Source: Piezodorus guildinii
Lineage: Eukaryota > Arthropoda > Insecta > Hemiptera > Pentatomidae
Reading direction: 5' to 3'
DNA: 64,000 bases
NCBI GenBank assembly: GCA_023052935.1
Contig: CM041297.1
Coordinates: 93,093,521-93,157,520, forward strand
In this document: positions 20,066-33,033 of the stretch, piece by piece
How positions within the stretch are numbered: position 1 is the first letter of the stretch
Layout: each line of letters opens with the position of its first letter
Made by a program: the position numbers and the translations under genes
Notes under the pieces: model-generated
What the model was told of the DNA's origin: nothing
The model's input: only the letters and a program-made list of their open reading frames with translations
The model's database searches: none

Positions 20066-22159
20066 TGAGACAAAATGTAATATTTCTGAATAAATGAAAA
20101 ATTCCCTCTTTAAAATGACGAAATAAATTACATCTATAATTGTATGTTAATATCAGACATATAAGAGCCTAAATTATATTCAGTTAACAAATATTTGTTG
20201 TTATTCTATAATATAAATATTATAATATTGTAAACAAGTAAATACCTACTCTACACAAAAGTTAATTTGGGAGATTGTTCTGGAGAAGCGTGCTTTATCT
20301 CAAGTAAATCTGACTGTAGTAAATTGACCCTAGAGCTCCTTCGTAATGAAAAAAGGGACGCCGCTGTTTATTTGCTTATTTTTTATGATATTTTTCCTTT
20401 TAATTAATTTATTCCTATTTAATATAAAAAGGTTCTTGAATCTAAAGATTCGAACAGACGGAGTCTTTAATTATGATTATAACCCAAATTAAATATTAAT
20501 CTTTAAAGTATCTCATGAATCTTAGATTCAGTCGGTTTCATTTCAAAGGATTCCGAAATTATATAATTATATACTTTATGATTTATATTTCCATTATATT
20601 ATTCATAAAATATTATATATTCACATTTATTTTATGGAAGGTGATAATTATATATATTTTTATTTTCCATGTTTTTAATGTTCTGATATAATTTAAATTA
20701 TTTTTAAAGTGGCGTAAGTTTAGCACCTTAAAGACACCAAATTCAATATAATTTAAAACTTTTCAGTTGAGTTTTAGAAGAGTTGATTTTTTCTAAATTA
20801 TTTATTTTTGATTTTCCCGAAACATGTTTAAATTTAGACCTACTATCCATGACTTTTGTATCATTTATATAAGCTTATATATTATTTTATTAATATATAT
20901 TTATACATGATATGCTTTTAATACTTAAAAACTCGTCTAATGTGAAAATAGTGTTAATATGGTTGAATTGACCATTATTATTGTTTTCTGTATATATGGT
21001 ATGAATGTGGTCTCTTATCAATATTATTATTGTTCATTTTGTAACAAATTGTAATATATCTCAATAAATAAAAAAAAAAAAAAAAAAATATGGTTGAAAA
21101 TATTTTATTTATTATTATTAGCTTTAATATTGAAAACCTCTTCTAATGTGGAAATTTTGTTACCCTGGTTTAGAATATTAATGTAGAGAGTAATTATATT
21201 CTACATATAGATTCCCCGAATCAACTTAAAATTATCGTTTATTCAATATATTATCTATAATTTATGATTATATATTATAAATACGGGAAATCTATCCTGA
21301 TTGAGAACCGACAAATTTTAATTTTAATTTTAACAAAATGTGAATAAAATTTAATCTAAAAAATATAACTTTAAAATGATTCATGATCACATTTTATGGA
21401 GGAAACCATAAAAATAATAAGATGTATAAAAGTTATTTTTTATCACTTAGATAAAAAAAGTATACTAAACTTGACATACACAAAGTCGTGATTAGGGTTT
21501 GTCGGTTTTTGAAAGAAAATTAAGAAATACGAAAACCGGGTTTTTAGTAGAAAATATCGGTTTTCAATGTTTCTATTTCGGGGAGTTTTTTGAATAAACT
21601 AAGGACACGGCTAAATAGAGAATCGATAGACGACCTCTGTTTTCTGAAATCATATTTCATTAAACAAAACAATAAATAGAATATATAAATTTGTATTAAA
21701 ATTGCCATGAATGAAAATATTCGGTCCTTTGCTTAGTTGTCTTTAAAACTAAAATTGATTTTAATGAATATGTATGCATAAACTTTATTTACTCTTGTCT
21801 TTCGGCTTTGATTATAATTTAAATTATATAATAAACAGTTATATATTTTCTAATTGTTTCTCATAAGTATCCATCTGTATCTAATAACATTGTTTTTTAA
21901 AAAATAATACGGGTATTATGAAAATATATTGTTTTTATTTATTCGAACCCTTTGCTGAATAACTCGTTTCACTATTATATAAATATTTACACCCTTATAG
22001 TGAAAATTATGCATGAACAACGAATAATTGTTTTTAAAGTTATTTAATCCTGGTCAACTAAATTTCTTCTTTGTTATACTAAATTGAATAAAAAAATGTT
22101 TACTGTCAATAAACAGTCAATATTTTCAGTCAAAAACTGCTTTTAATCACTTTAAATTT
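20066..22159. other. A+T-rich sequence, no gene seen
   Basis: Contains only the family T retroelement tail near 21.0 kb and simple sequence. Confidence 0.5.
20990..21090 (+). repeat. LINE 3'-tail repeat (family T) with poly-A
   Basis: GTTCATTTTGTAACAAATTG and TAATATATCTCAATAAATA followed by about 20 A. Same block as at the start of the window. The reverse-transcriptase part is not visible upstream. Confidence 0.5.
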
Positions 22160-22272
22160 TCTGTTACAGGAGAATAGTTACAGGAGTGCTACTATTGGGT
22201 AGTTCTTCTACAAGTCTGTTTCATGTTATTTTTCTTTTATCATATTTACTTGTTGTATTATGAAGCTCTTTT
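22160..22272 (+). repeat. Jockey-like LINE 3' UTR fragment
   Basis: GTTACAGGAGTGCTACTATT, GGGTAGTTCTTCT and CATATTTACTTGTTGTAT match the 3' untranslated part of the 25.0-kb element. It is only about 110 bp long and abuts the hairpin end of a HINE-like copy. Confidence 0.6.
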
Positions 22273-22278
22273 TTTATT

Positions 22279-22856
22279 ACTTTCACTTACTATATGTAGT
22301 AAGGGAAAGTATTGCGATCGTGAAAATTTTCGAATTCCAGTTTTCAACGGAAATACACGTTTTAGGGTCCCCTGAGTCCAAATAACCAAGTCCCGCAAAA
22401 AGGTCTGTGTGTGTTTGTGTGTGTGATAACTCCCGGGCGGAAACGATAAGTCCTAAGAAATTGAAATTTCATATTTAAGACAAACATACGGCCGAAACGT
22501 TACAAAATCTTTTTCATCAAAATCAGCTAACCAGGAGAGCCACTTTATACCATGCATTTTGCACTTTTTTTTCGATTTTCTCATAAACGGTTCAGACGAT
22601 TTTGATTAAACTCAATATATCGATGTAAAATTTGATAGGCTTTAACGTCATGTAGGTTTCATTCTGATTAAAATAGTCTGACAGGGCTTAAATGCCGATA
22701 ATTTAAATTTTCTGTCTCTAAAGTACCTTTAACTTTGTAGTTTCTATAAAAATAACCATATTATCTTGTTCCGATCAATTCTTTATTGGTTTTACTCATT
22801 TTTTGATTTTAGAAACGGAGGTAAGTGAAAGTCGTGTGTTGCCCGTACCAGATTTG
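22279..22856 (-). mobile_element. HINE-like repeat with internal deletion
   Basis: Both ends are present: the hairpin ACTTTCACTTACTATATG with TAGTAAGGGAAAGT at the low end and GAGGTAAGTGAAAGTCGTGT, TTGCCCGTACCAGATT at the high end. About 400 bp between the TTTGTAG…ATAACCATATTATC block and the high end are missing relative to the long copies. Confidence 0.72.
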
Positions 22857-23650
22857 TTTTACTTTAAATTCGAATTGCTGAAAACTTGACGCGTAATAAT
22901 TACATATATTTGTCCATCAATAGAGAAGGAATAATTTAATTTCAATGTTGATTTTCTTAGCGATGGTCCAATTTATTGAAGCAAACGTGTTATACTTGCA
23001 GAGGAGTCATACTTGAATTCAAACATTAAGTATAAATAATCGCCGAAATGTAACGAATATTATGTACGAAATATTTGATCTTATTACCAGATTACCTTGA
23101 CATTATTGCAAGGCTTTACCAGCGACATCTTCGTACGAAACCCGTCCTGTCGACAAAGATTTCACATCTTATCGAGGTCGCAGATATAAAATATAATATA
23201 TAATGAGGTATTCCACATCCAGATGCCACTAAATTTCATCATTATACTGCTCCTATTTACGTGGCATGTCGGCTGGGGTTGACTTGAGAAGCCAGTAAAT
23301 CATTTGGCCTGCTTCGGGACTTTTTTTAAAAACCTGCATTGCGGAGATGCCTTAGAAATTTCCCTAATAAATGTGATTTCTTCTGAAATAATTATATTTA
23401 AAAAAAAAAAAAATAGGGAGAGAGATCGTGGATTGGAGCACTAATTCATTAAGAAATATGTTAGAGGGCGCTTATTTGCTTATGTATAAGAGTGGTAATC
23501 TATTTTATGTTGGAAAATATTTGTTAGTCATTAAATAATGTTAGAATGGTGTTTAGCTATATGAGTTGTTACTTAAAGAAAAAATAAAATAATGCTTAGC
23601 CTGAAAGATTTTAGTTTAAAATATGTAATGGGTTGTAAAATAAATAAGTA

Positions 23651-24410
23651 GCGATTTCACTTACCGTCGTTGTTAAAATAAATTTATCACAATTAGAAAT
23701 AAAAATGAACTAAATTAATAAAGAATTAATTGAAATTAATTCTATAGAAACATGTGTTTTATTAAAAAATCTATTTGATCGCCTTTTCATCACTTTTTAT
23801 TAACTTATACAAGCTTGTGTATTAGATATTATTTTTTCTAAAATCTTTAGCTTTCCAACTGTATATCATACACGTATATTACTGTTCTTATGTTCAAAAC
23901 CGAAAAAATTGCATTTAGAAAATGTGTTTTGCAGTTTTCTCCTTTAGCAAGAGATCTAATTCGTCCAACTTAAATATTTACCTGTTTTTTATCAACGATG
24001 ATATGGTTATTTTTATAGAATATACAAAATTAAAGGTACTTTAGAGAAAGAAAATTTAAAATATCGCCATTTAAGCCCAGTCAAACTATTTGAATCAGAA
24101 TGAAACTTACATGATTTGATTGATGATTGATGGAATCCTAAAAAGGTGAAAAACGTATAAAGTGGCTATTTAGGTTAGCTGATTTTAATTAAAAAGTTTC
24201 TGTTACATCTCGGGCCTATAAGTTGTCTTAAATATGAAATTTCACTCCCATAGGGCTTTTCGTTTTCTCCCTGGAGTTACCACAAACGGACACACACAGA
24301 GACCTTTTTTTAGTTCTTGTCATTCGGACTCAGAGGACCCTAAAACTGGAATTCGAAAATTTTCGAATACTTTCCTTTACTCTATATTTCATAAATAGGT
24401 AAATGGAAGT
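23651..24410 (+). mobile_element. HINE-like repeat
   Basis: Starts GATTTCACTTACCGTCGTTG and ends with CTTTACTCTATATTTCATAA, TAGGTAAATGGAAGT (decayed terminal hairpin). Family blocks: CAACTGTATATCATACACGT, AAATTAAAGGTACTTTAGAG, ACATCTCGGGCCTATAAGTT. The subterminal GGGCAACACACGA block of the 5' end is missing. Confidence 0.7.
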
Positions 24411-25043
24411 AATAAGTACGTAGCGTTTTCAATATTTCGATTTAATCCTCTCTGTGTTTATAAAATCATGTTTACTTGGACAATAATGTTTACATATTCT
24501 AAAATAAAGATTAGTTAAGGTGCTTTTTTTTATGTTTCAACCGAGATTATCCATCTTTAATTGGTATTTTGTTAGCTCAAAATCGAATAGAAAAAAGTTC
24601 ATTTTCGTCATTTAATGAGTTTTTATTTCCGAAAAACAAACGGTTAAAAACTTTGCAGTGTGTACGGCGATGACGCCTTAGGAGAAAGTACCATCCGTGA
24701 GTGGTACTCGGATCAGAACAGACATTTGGACTTCAACTGTTCTGGGAGGACGAAATTAAAAAATTACCGGAAAGGCGGTAACATGTAATATATTAAAATG
24801 GGCCATAAATAGTTTATTTAAAGTATTTACAAGAATCTGAAGTTTTTATTGAATCGACAGTAAAAAACCCAATTGATAAGGCTAGAAAATACTTCTTTTT
24901 TACAAGCAAAGTGCCAGAGGGAGCCATGTGTACAAGTCAATTTTTTTCTTCTGTAAATGCTTCAAATTGAAATAATGCATATGAAACTTTGATTAATATA
25001 ATTTTTGTTAGTATATCTGTTTTTAATATTTAATATTAATGTA

Positions 25044-25611
25044 CCCTCACACAAGACTGAAACGACAAGAAACTGCACGACGATTTCGACTTCTTCAACA
25101 CTTACTAGACAAACGTTCTAATCTTCCCTTTAACTCCAAAAGACTCATCTACATGACTATCATAAGGCCGATATGGACTTACGGAGTGGAGCTTTGGGGC
25201 TCTACTAAACCATCGAATTCTTCCCGTATCCAATCCCTACAATCCAAAATTCTTCGTAAAATCCTAAATGCTCCTTATTTTGTCACGAACAAACTTACCC
25301 ATAAAGACCTCAACGTTCCGTATGTTGCTGATTTGGCCCGATCTAGATACCATTCCTTTCATGACAAACTCCATTCCCACCCTAATCCTCTTGTTTCAAT
25401 ACTTTCTTCCTCTTCAATTCCTGACAATCCTCCGAGGCGTCTGAAAAGAAGATGGCCTCGAGACCTTCTAGTGTAGAAAAGTTACAGGAGTGCTGCCATT
25501 GGGTAGTTCTTCTTCAAGTTTGTATCACGCCATTTAACTTTTGTCACATTTACTTGTTGTACCTTGAAGTACAGTTGTAAATTTCAATAAATGATGTTAA
25601 AAAAAAAAAGA
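25044..25611 (+). pseudogene. Jockey-like LINE, 5'-truncated insertion with target duplication
   Basis: The best preserved member. One 145-codon frame (from 25039) covers the RT C-terminus: HTRLKRQETARRFRLLQHLL, FNSKRLIYMTIIRPIWTYGV, LRKILNAPYFVTNKLTHKDL and PPRRLKRRWPRDLLV, then a stop at about 25474. A 3' untranslated part and poly-A tail follow, to 25611. The 12-base AATATTAATGTA occurs at 25032-25043 and again at 25612-25623, a perfect target-site duplication. It is therefore a fairly recent target-primed insertion lacking the endonuclease and catalytic RT domains. The ATG and first codons of the frame come from the duplicated target DNA. Confidence 0.82.
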
Positions 25612-25654
25612 AATATTAATGTAGATGAATTAGTATACCTCCTTATTTTAAACA

Positions 25655-26043
25655 ATTGAGACGTTGATTTCCAAAAGGTACTAAAGGACATTTTTTACGA
25701 AATCGATTTTTTTACATATTTGTATTTTAATCATTTAGTTTTATCTAAATATTCTATTTTATGTTATCTAATGAATTCTCAAGTCCTTAAAAAACGCGAT
25801 TTAGAAATGCGGTCATTTTCTAAAAGTACTAATTACGCATTTATTTCCGTTCCAAATCATTCTAAAAAAATTCATTTTATAACTTTAATATGATTTTATT
25901 ATTATAGTAAAAAAAAAATTCTAAATTTTAAGGCAAAAAGACCCAAATTAGCTAGTTTAATAATATAGTAATGAGAGGTTTTCACGCTTCCTGTAAAATT
26001 TCCTAGAATGGATGTAGTACCTTTTGGAAATCAACGTCTCAAT
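25655..26043. mobile_element. MITE family M, copy 1
   Basis: Perfect terminal inverted repeats of about 28 bp: TTGAGACGTTGATTTCCAAA AGGTACTA near 25657 and its complement ending GGAAATCAACGTCTCAA near 26041. The interior is 330 bp, A+T-rich and non-coding. AATT adjoins each end, but the repeat boundary is ambiguous there, so the target duplication is undecided. Confidence 0.75.
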
Positions 26044-27534
26044 TCTTGGCCTTAACTATTTAATTGCTGAAGGCACAGACAAATGAAGTGACCCCTCGCA
26101 GGCTTTTTGTTACAAAGCAATCTAGTTGGTACATCTTTTTGCACGGGATGGGAATTAAGACATCTACCACAGAAGATGTTTTAGCGAATTTCACCGCCTG
26201 CAGTTCTGGAATGAATTGGAGGGGTCTGGTGTCCAGATGTTACCCGCTTAAAATAGGCTTAAAAGACCAAGTTGGTCATTTTATTTTTCTAATTCATTTA
26301 TTAATTCGCTGAGCATAGTAAAAACCTTTTGCCCGTATGTAGAAGTGTAGAAGACTGAAAAGATCTGGACGGAAATATAGAACTTTTCAATACTACTCTC
26401 ATTCCTACATTATATATTACTGAAACTACCCTTAATATATAGTTGTTGCTGGTATTTGCTTGGATAACGGAATTTTGTTTGAGAAATTAATATTAATTAT
26501 AAAAAAATAAATAAAGAATGATAAAACAATCACATGCAGCAGGGCTCCGTCAATAAGATTTTTTTTGTCTGTTGTTCACAGAGGTTTATTCTCTGTTCAT
26601 TTCACCATGAAGATTTTAAGCTGTGAGGATTTCCAGTTATATCTAAACATTTATTTATAATATTCGTTATTTAGATAAATAGACCTATATCAATATTAAA
26701 TAAAAGCATAAAATATTTAGTGAAGTAAACGTAGATTGAAATCTTTAAGCACAAATACGTGGAGCATTTTTTTTAATTTCTCCTATTAAATAGAGAAATA
26801 GTTGGTTGTTAAGCCAGCAATTAGTCTGACCTTTACCGAAAAAAAAAGAAAGGAATTTGACAAATGAATTCTATAAATTAATATAGGTGCAATTAAGGAG
26901 CTGAATCATGTTGCTGCCTAGCAAGGCCCTATCGGACGTTCCACATCTTTCCAACAATATTGAAATATCGATTCTGACGTTTAGTGAGATAAGGGCCGGA
27001 AATATAAATGAGTCCTTTTGAAGGAGCCGCAGTGTGGCCAAGAGACAGGCTCACTGGAGAAAAGGAAGAAGACTAAATTCCAGTGCGATAGTGATCGTGA
27101 TCAAGGACTCCGTGAGGGAGGTATTACCCGCGGACCAATAGCCGGGAATTATGCGATCCTTATTAGATAAAAGGGAACAACTGTAACATCCCAGGGCTCT
27201 ATGTCTCATCTCTCTCGTTCTATCCTCCCTCAGGGTTGCCAACATTCCCAAGGTCGTCATAAGCAACGCTTCTCCAGTCCTTGCAATATTCTCTCTGCAC
27301 TCATCGTATTCTTGCTTAAAATCTCCTTGTTTAACATTTAACAATCGGAAGACGAGAATATGAATAAAAGAACAAACAAAAAAACGATACTAGCAAACAT
27401 TTTCGTCTCGCACAAGATGAATAGGTCTAAATGAATGTTTTCAAGCCGTTGAAAGAGGAGCTCACTTCCATCATGATAACTGTAGTCATACTTTCCAAAC
27501 TTTTCAGAAATTGCATATTCTAAATACTTATTAC
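26044..27534. other. Unique stretch, one weak frame
   Basis: 26900-27340 is less A+T-rich. A minus-strand frame at 27051-27344 encodes a hydrophilic sequence (YDECRENIARTGEALLMTTL) but begins with a non-ATG codon and has no splice support. Undecided. Confidence 0.25.
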
Positions 27535-27857
27535 ATTTCCTCTTGTCAGAATTGGAGAATTAAAATTAATTCCAACAAATCGCACCAAATTACCTTCTGC
27601 CCTACAGCATACTTCAATAACATTCCGCTAGTTCCTGTTGAACAGATCCGATATCTAGGACTCCACCTTGACAAATGCCTTACTTGAATGCTACTCCTAC
27701 ACTTACTAGACAAACGTTCCAATCTTTCACTTCATTACAAAAGACTCATCTACATGATTATCATACAGTCTGTATGGACTTACGTAGTAGAGGTTTAGGG
27801 CTCTACTAATCCTTTAAATTCTTCCCGTACCAATCCCTACAATCCAAAATTCTTCTT
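27535..27857 (+). pseudogene. Jockey-like LINE fragment, cut at a hammerhead-motif remnant
   Basis: Recognisable pieces are INSNKSHQITFCPTAYFNNI, EQIRYLGLHLDKC, LLDKRSNLSLHYKRLIYMII and QSVWTYVVEV, with an internal deletion at about 27688. It breaks off within the QSKIL-coding stretch and joins a Penelope-like terminal remnant at about 27857, so the 3' half is missing. Confidence 0.6.
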
Positions 27858-27931
27858 CGTGATGAAGGCCCACAATGTAGGCCGAAACGTGTTTCTTTCT
27901 GATGTCCGCACCTCCAACCATCTTCCTCGTC
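27857..27931 (+). mobile_element. Element A-type terminal remnant joined to a LINE
   Basis: CGTGATGAAGGCCCACAATG, TAGGCCGAAACGT, then GTTTCTTTCTGATGTCCGCA and CCAACCATCTTCCTCGTC match the complement of the outer part of the left end of element A, with about 40 bp missing after the motif. The first bases of the core are replaced by LINE sequence. Confidence 0.52.
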
Positions 27932-28929
27932 TATTTATTTTATTTAGTTCCTGTATGTTGCTATGTACAATATTTTTTTCTCGATTTCGCCCAGAATGAG
28001 GTTGCTAACGCTTCATTCCCTTGTCTGAAGGATGACGGAGACCGCTTACACGTTACAGCACCACTTCATCACTTATTCGCCGCCTGCTGTGGATTTGTTC
28101 TCTGCTCCAACAGATTCATTATCAACTGTTTCAGTGCCTCTTCCCTTGTTGACTAAGTGCTCAAAGCCGGAACATCAGCATCCAACCAATTGTTTTCGTC
28201 AACGTTTTCACCTTTCCGAACATTCCTCGATTCGATTTAGCTAATGGAAGTGTTCTGTTTTGGTTCATTTTTGTTAAAATATTTACTCAACAAATCTTTT
28301 GTCATGAGGAGACTGGATAATTTCATAGATATGCAGCTACAATTCCATAAAATCACAATGTCTTTTTTAATTACAAAGGTCTCATCCCTCGTCAAATTAT
28401 TTTGCAGCTATTTAGAACAATGAATCTTAATTAGCTTGGTCAAAAACTTAATCTTAAAAACGCCATCGCCTGGTTGTTTCACCGTTTCGTGTGTAGATAC
28501 TCACAATAATATTTTTTATTTATGCCGCTGCGGGAAGCCAACCCTTGTCTCCTGATAATCTTGAATTTATAGTAATAGACATTATAGTAAAAACACTATT
28601 TCCTGAATAGAAGAATTTTCTTTCACTTATCCATCTTCTCATTCCAAAATCTCTTCATCCTTTGACTGTACTCCTGTTTCCTTAGTTCTGTTCACATTGT
28701 TTCCGTCTTCTTCTTCTCATTTGCTATAAATTTTGTATTCCTAATCTTCTTTCTAAATACTTCTCTGTCTCTCAACATTTGCCTGTTGATCCCAAACTGT
28801 CTTAATTTTTCCTGTACTTAGTGATACCACTTTGTTTTCCACTTGAACTGTTAACTACATCAAGATTTTCTTAGATATTTTCATAAATTAGAAAAATCTT
28901 TACCATTATATAGGTGCTCACAGTATAAG

Positions 28930-28983
<54 letters not shown>

Positions 28984-29382
28984 TATAATATATATTATAT
29001 ATATAATATATATATGTATACATATATTTTTTTTTTTCATTTCTATGATATATATTTTCAGAAATATTTTACTTACCTATGCATCTGAGATATGCACATT
29101 GCTAATAATAGACACAAACATATATAATATAAGTACAATAACACAAGAGGAATTAAAAATAAATGTAATCAATACAGATTTAATTGATATAACATTTTTC
29201 TTTTTTTTTCTTCTTTTTTTCTCAGAGGCTTAGTAAGTTAAATTTAAGTTTAAGCAAGTTAAATTTATTTGAGAAATTCAATTTAAAAACCGTATTTTTC
29301 TCTTTCTGAATTAACCAAATGATAATTACAATAAGTAATAAATAGAGTTTAGTTGAATAATTTCAGTTTTATTTTCATCTTT
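27932..29382. other. No supported gene
   Basis: Mixed composition up to 28.9 kb, then the TA tract. Overlapping plus-strand frames at 27902-28244 begin inside the terminal-repeat remnant and are not supported. Confidence 0.45.
28930..29032. repeat. (TA)n with palindromic extension
   Basis: A pure TA tract followed by ATTATATAATATATATTATA-type palindromic sequence. Confidence 0.9.
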
Positions 29383-29525
29383 TCTTCACTGAAGTGCTAC
29401 TACCACTGGATAGTTTCGTCATATGCCTATATCAAGCCTATATGATTAATTAGCACATTTACTGAATGTATTTAATTGTATAATTCAGTTGTAAATTTCA
29501 TTAATATAAATTTAAAAAAAAATCT
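29383..29525 (+). repeat. Jockey-like LINE 3' UTR fragment with A-rich tail
   Basis: GAAGTGCTACTACCACTGGA, GCACATTTACTGAATGTA and CAGTTGTAAATTTCATTAA, then a short poly-A, in the order of the 25.0-kb LINE tail. More diverged than other copies. Confidence 0.55.
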
Positions 29526-31984
29526 TTTTTTTTTACTATCAGCCTGTCTGGTTGTCAAAAGCGCATCCTACTGGATTTATTTAATTCCAAAAAAAAAAAA
29601 AAAAGTTTTAACATAAGAAAAAAATAGTTCCGAATCATATTGAGAATTAATGGATGCTTGAAATGATAAACATGAACAATAATTTGACGTAAAACATTAC
29701 TAACAAAGCAATTAAAGATAGAACAAAAACAAAAGAAGAAATATTGAAAAAAAAAAGGGAAATCCAACACAAAATGGGACGGAACCGGTGAACAACCCCA
29801 AAAACCTAAAACCTTGTCGTTAATGAAATCCGGGTTACTCATAGAATGGATAAAAAATTCATTCTTATCCTTTTCAATACATTGCAAAATTGTATTCTTT
29901 TGTAAAAAAAACACATTCAACAACAAACGACTCATTTATTTGTTTTTAAATTCTATTTTCAGCTCACGGATCAATTCAACATGATATTTAAATTTACCTT
30001 TACCGCTTTGTTTTAATGAAAATGGGACGGTGTTCTCGCTCAGGACAGATGTAATCCTCTTTTTCGATTAAACAGACTTCCAGGAATAATATTCAGTACT
30101 ACAAATGTTCGTATAAAGGCATGCATTGCAAAAAAGAGTTGGGTGTTGTTAAAGGGTTATCTTTTTATATAAACTATTCCAGAGAAATAATGTATTTGAA
30201 GAGTGTGGAAAAAAAAGAATGTGAAAACAACGGTTTTAAAAAATAAAATAAAAATATACAACATGACGGTTTATAGACAGACAGATTAAAAAACCGGAGC
30301 TGAGGGAGTGAGATATGTTCTCAAGCCAGAAGCGTACAAGGCCTACACCGCACCACGAAAAAGTGTCATGCTCAATCCCTGTCAAACCAAAAACTAAATC
30401 GTCAATCGTTTTTCTTTTATTTATTTTTTTTCTTAAAATAAAAATATATTTCTGATTGTTTCAATTTTAAAATAAAACAGCTTTATTTTATATTTTATTA
30501 ATAACAACTATTTTTTTTATACATCAACCTTTTCCTGTGTCACGTTAATTATCTCACTAAAAATAATCTTATAAGGAGATATAATCTTATATAATAAAGG
30601 AGATATAAATATATTTAGAACCTAAACATAACTGCCAAATTGTCAAAACCTTTAATAGGAGTAATTTAACTTAATTTATATTTTAGTAATATTTTTCAAC
30701 AAAATATTTCTAATTGATTAATGTTTTTATAATAAAGTGGAGCCTATAACTAAAAATTAATAATTATACTAAAAAAGTTAATATACTAAAAAACCTGCAC
30801 AATGAGCTTAATAAAAGTTTCACTTTATTTAAAGAGAATATTTATGATATATTTTTTTCTCACAACTCAACGTCATTATAATTTATATACTTAATATCAA
30901 GGACAATTAATTAAATCTTTGATATCTCCTTTTTATGTTTTCAGTGACAATGTAACATGAGGAGAGTAATAGTCATATATTTGTATCTTTAAATTTCAAG
31001 AAATCATTTTAATAATATGAAAGTATATACTTGAACGTTTCGGGTTTAAAAAGAAATTGTATAATTGATTAAATCTTTGAGTTAAATTGACATAAGCCTA
31101 ATTAAGTTTAATTATTTTTAGAATTTAACTCCAAACCTAGTAGATGCTGTTAGTTATTTTCAAGAACTAACACTTAAGCGTTAATCCAAAGGACAAGTTC
31201 AATCTTTGTAATGGATTAGTAAAGGCTTAGATCTTAAACTGATTCTTGGCTCAGCAACCGGCTTTAAAACTTAACCGACAGTTCAGTCGTTAAGCTGATC
31301 TAGGAACTTTATAAAGATAAATTTAAAAAATATAATAGCAATGAGGGGATCTTAAGATAAAAATTAAATTAGATAAAAGAAAGTAAAGAAAAATATATAA
31401 AATAAATATACCTTAAATTTATTTGTTGTTTGTAGTAAATATATATTTTAAGACAGCTTACTAAAATCTTCACTGTGAAAAAAACTTTTGATCTTAAATT
31501 TTTTTCTGAAAACTAAATGACAATTTCAAATATTTCCAAATTAAAACCGAAACAAAACTAAATACATACTTATACTCAAACCCTTTTGGATATACTACTA
31601 ACAAATATTCGGCACAGAAAAAAAGACGCACTTAAAAAAAAGTTCAACATTATAAATTCAAAATTTTACGACTCGTTCCACTTTTCATTTTACTTTTTAT
31701 TGCTAATCATTATGTTTACTGTTCCTCATTAAATCATTATGTTTATTGTTGTTACTATTATTCTATTTTATTTTTATTGATATCGTCCTTTTAGAAACTC
31801 TCTCAAAAAAACTGGGTATATAATTATTATTATTTTATCTATTTGTTTTATTTTTAGCTATTTATTATTTATTTGTATATTTTTTAATCATAATAGGTAA
31901 GTTAATTGTCTTCTGAAGATGTTTTGGGCAATAATAACCACTCGCAGTTTTTGCCCTTAAAACCAAAACAACAAATGCACCTTA
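29526..31984. other. A+T-rich DNA, no supported gene
   Basis: A minus-strand frame at 29555-29935 is F/N/I-rich and looks like chance. A small hairpin GTTAGTT/AACTAAC is at about 31150. Confidence 0.45.
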
Positions 31985-32255
31985 GTACGTAACTAACAAA
32001 ACTTTACTCGACGAACACATAAGGACTCTTTATCTACGATTCCATAATAACTTACATGGACATACCAACTCACTTATAAGAGATATTGTTAGAACCGACA
32101 TGCCTATGAATAGGAGGAGGAGATTAAAAAGGTATTGGATGCGAGATCTCCTGAGTTAAGTATAGTCGACAAGGTCTAAGAAAGCCTGCTCCTTCCTCAC
32201 ATTTTCTAATTGTCCTTGTCGTTTGGACAGGTACATATCAAGATTTTAAGAGAAA
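31985..32255 (+). pseudogene. Jockey-like LINE fragment, related family
   Basis: One frame reads NKTLLDEHIRTLYLRFHNNL, HGHTNSLIRDIVRTDMPMNR and RRRLKRYWMRDLLS then stop, the same ending as HPNPLVS…PPRRLKRRWPRDLL in the 25.0-kb copy but with a different 3' UTR. A distinct Jockey-like subfamily, 5'-truncated. Confidence 0.58.
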
Positions 32256-33033
32256 AAAGAAAGCTTTTTGATGAAAAATAAACAAATCAAATTATTGTTA
32301 TTATAATTATGCTGCTGCCTGCTGTATCCGGCTTGTGTTTAGGAAAATCTCGTATAAATGTATTTTTTATATTAAATTAGTATTAAAAAAAGGGCCAACC
32401 ACGTAAACTGTTTCTACTTCGAATGTCTATCAGCTTTTCACAAATTAATCCTTAATACTGAACGGAAGGAGATACCCCTATACAACTACAGCTCTGTAAT
32501 ACTAAGCAAAGTTTTTTAAATAAGAAATCTTTGATTTTTGACACTATCGTTGATCTGGTTTCTCGCCCCAAAATGCCGATATAAGAAGTGAAAGGAAATA
32601 GAGAGAGGAAGCCATACCGTACCACGGTTGCTACTTCGCGGACCGTGAAGAGAACTGTGGTTCCACGCCCGGTGGGCCTCCTTCGGCCACTTCCTTTGTA
32701 CAAGAAATAGCCATCAGGCTGAGCGGTGTTCGGAGTCCGGCTAACTGTCCGGCTTGTGTAAGCAGAGAGGTTAGGAGTTAGGTCCTGGAGAATTCCATAC
32801 TAATTATCAACTTCCTTTAATGAGGTTAAATGGTATTTATTATAATGATGGAAGCATACTTAACACTAAATAGAATATAAGAAGAAGTTGGTTTGAGATG
32901 CAGTCATTCAGGCACTATAAATAAATAAACTTATTTAATGTGCCAACGTTTCTACAGGACTATGAAAAAATGAACATAATAGATATAAAGAAAAAAAAAG
33001 TATAGCAATAAACAATGATGATAAGTAATAACC
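32256..33033. other. Unique patch and weak element-end remnant
   Basis: 32450-32800 is G+C-richer with a short unsupported minus frame. At about 32945-32970 the reverse strand reads GAAACGTTGGCACATT, resembling the 3' half of the hammerhead-like motif, without its 5' half. Confidence 0.25.

Noticed and set aside
29555..29935. 126-codon minus-strand frame
   Set aside because: F/I/N-rich composition, poly-A derived phenylalanine runs, no splice sites: chance in A+T-rich DNA.
30500..31350. Possible nuclear copy of mitochondrial rRNA (A+T-rich, rRNA-like look)
   Set aside because: No conserved rRNA stretch recognised.
31900..31950. CTGAAGATG resembling the hammerhead-like core
   Set aside because: No GAAAC partner or hairpin follows.
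32940..32975. GAAACGTTGGC half-motif on minus
   Set aside because: The 5' half (CTGANGA and stem II) is absent; kept only as a remark.
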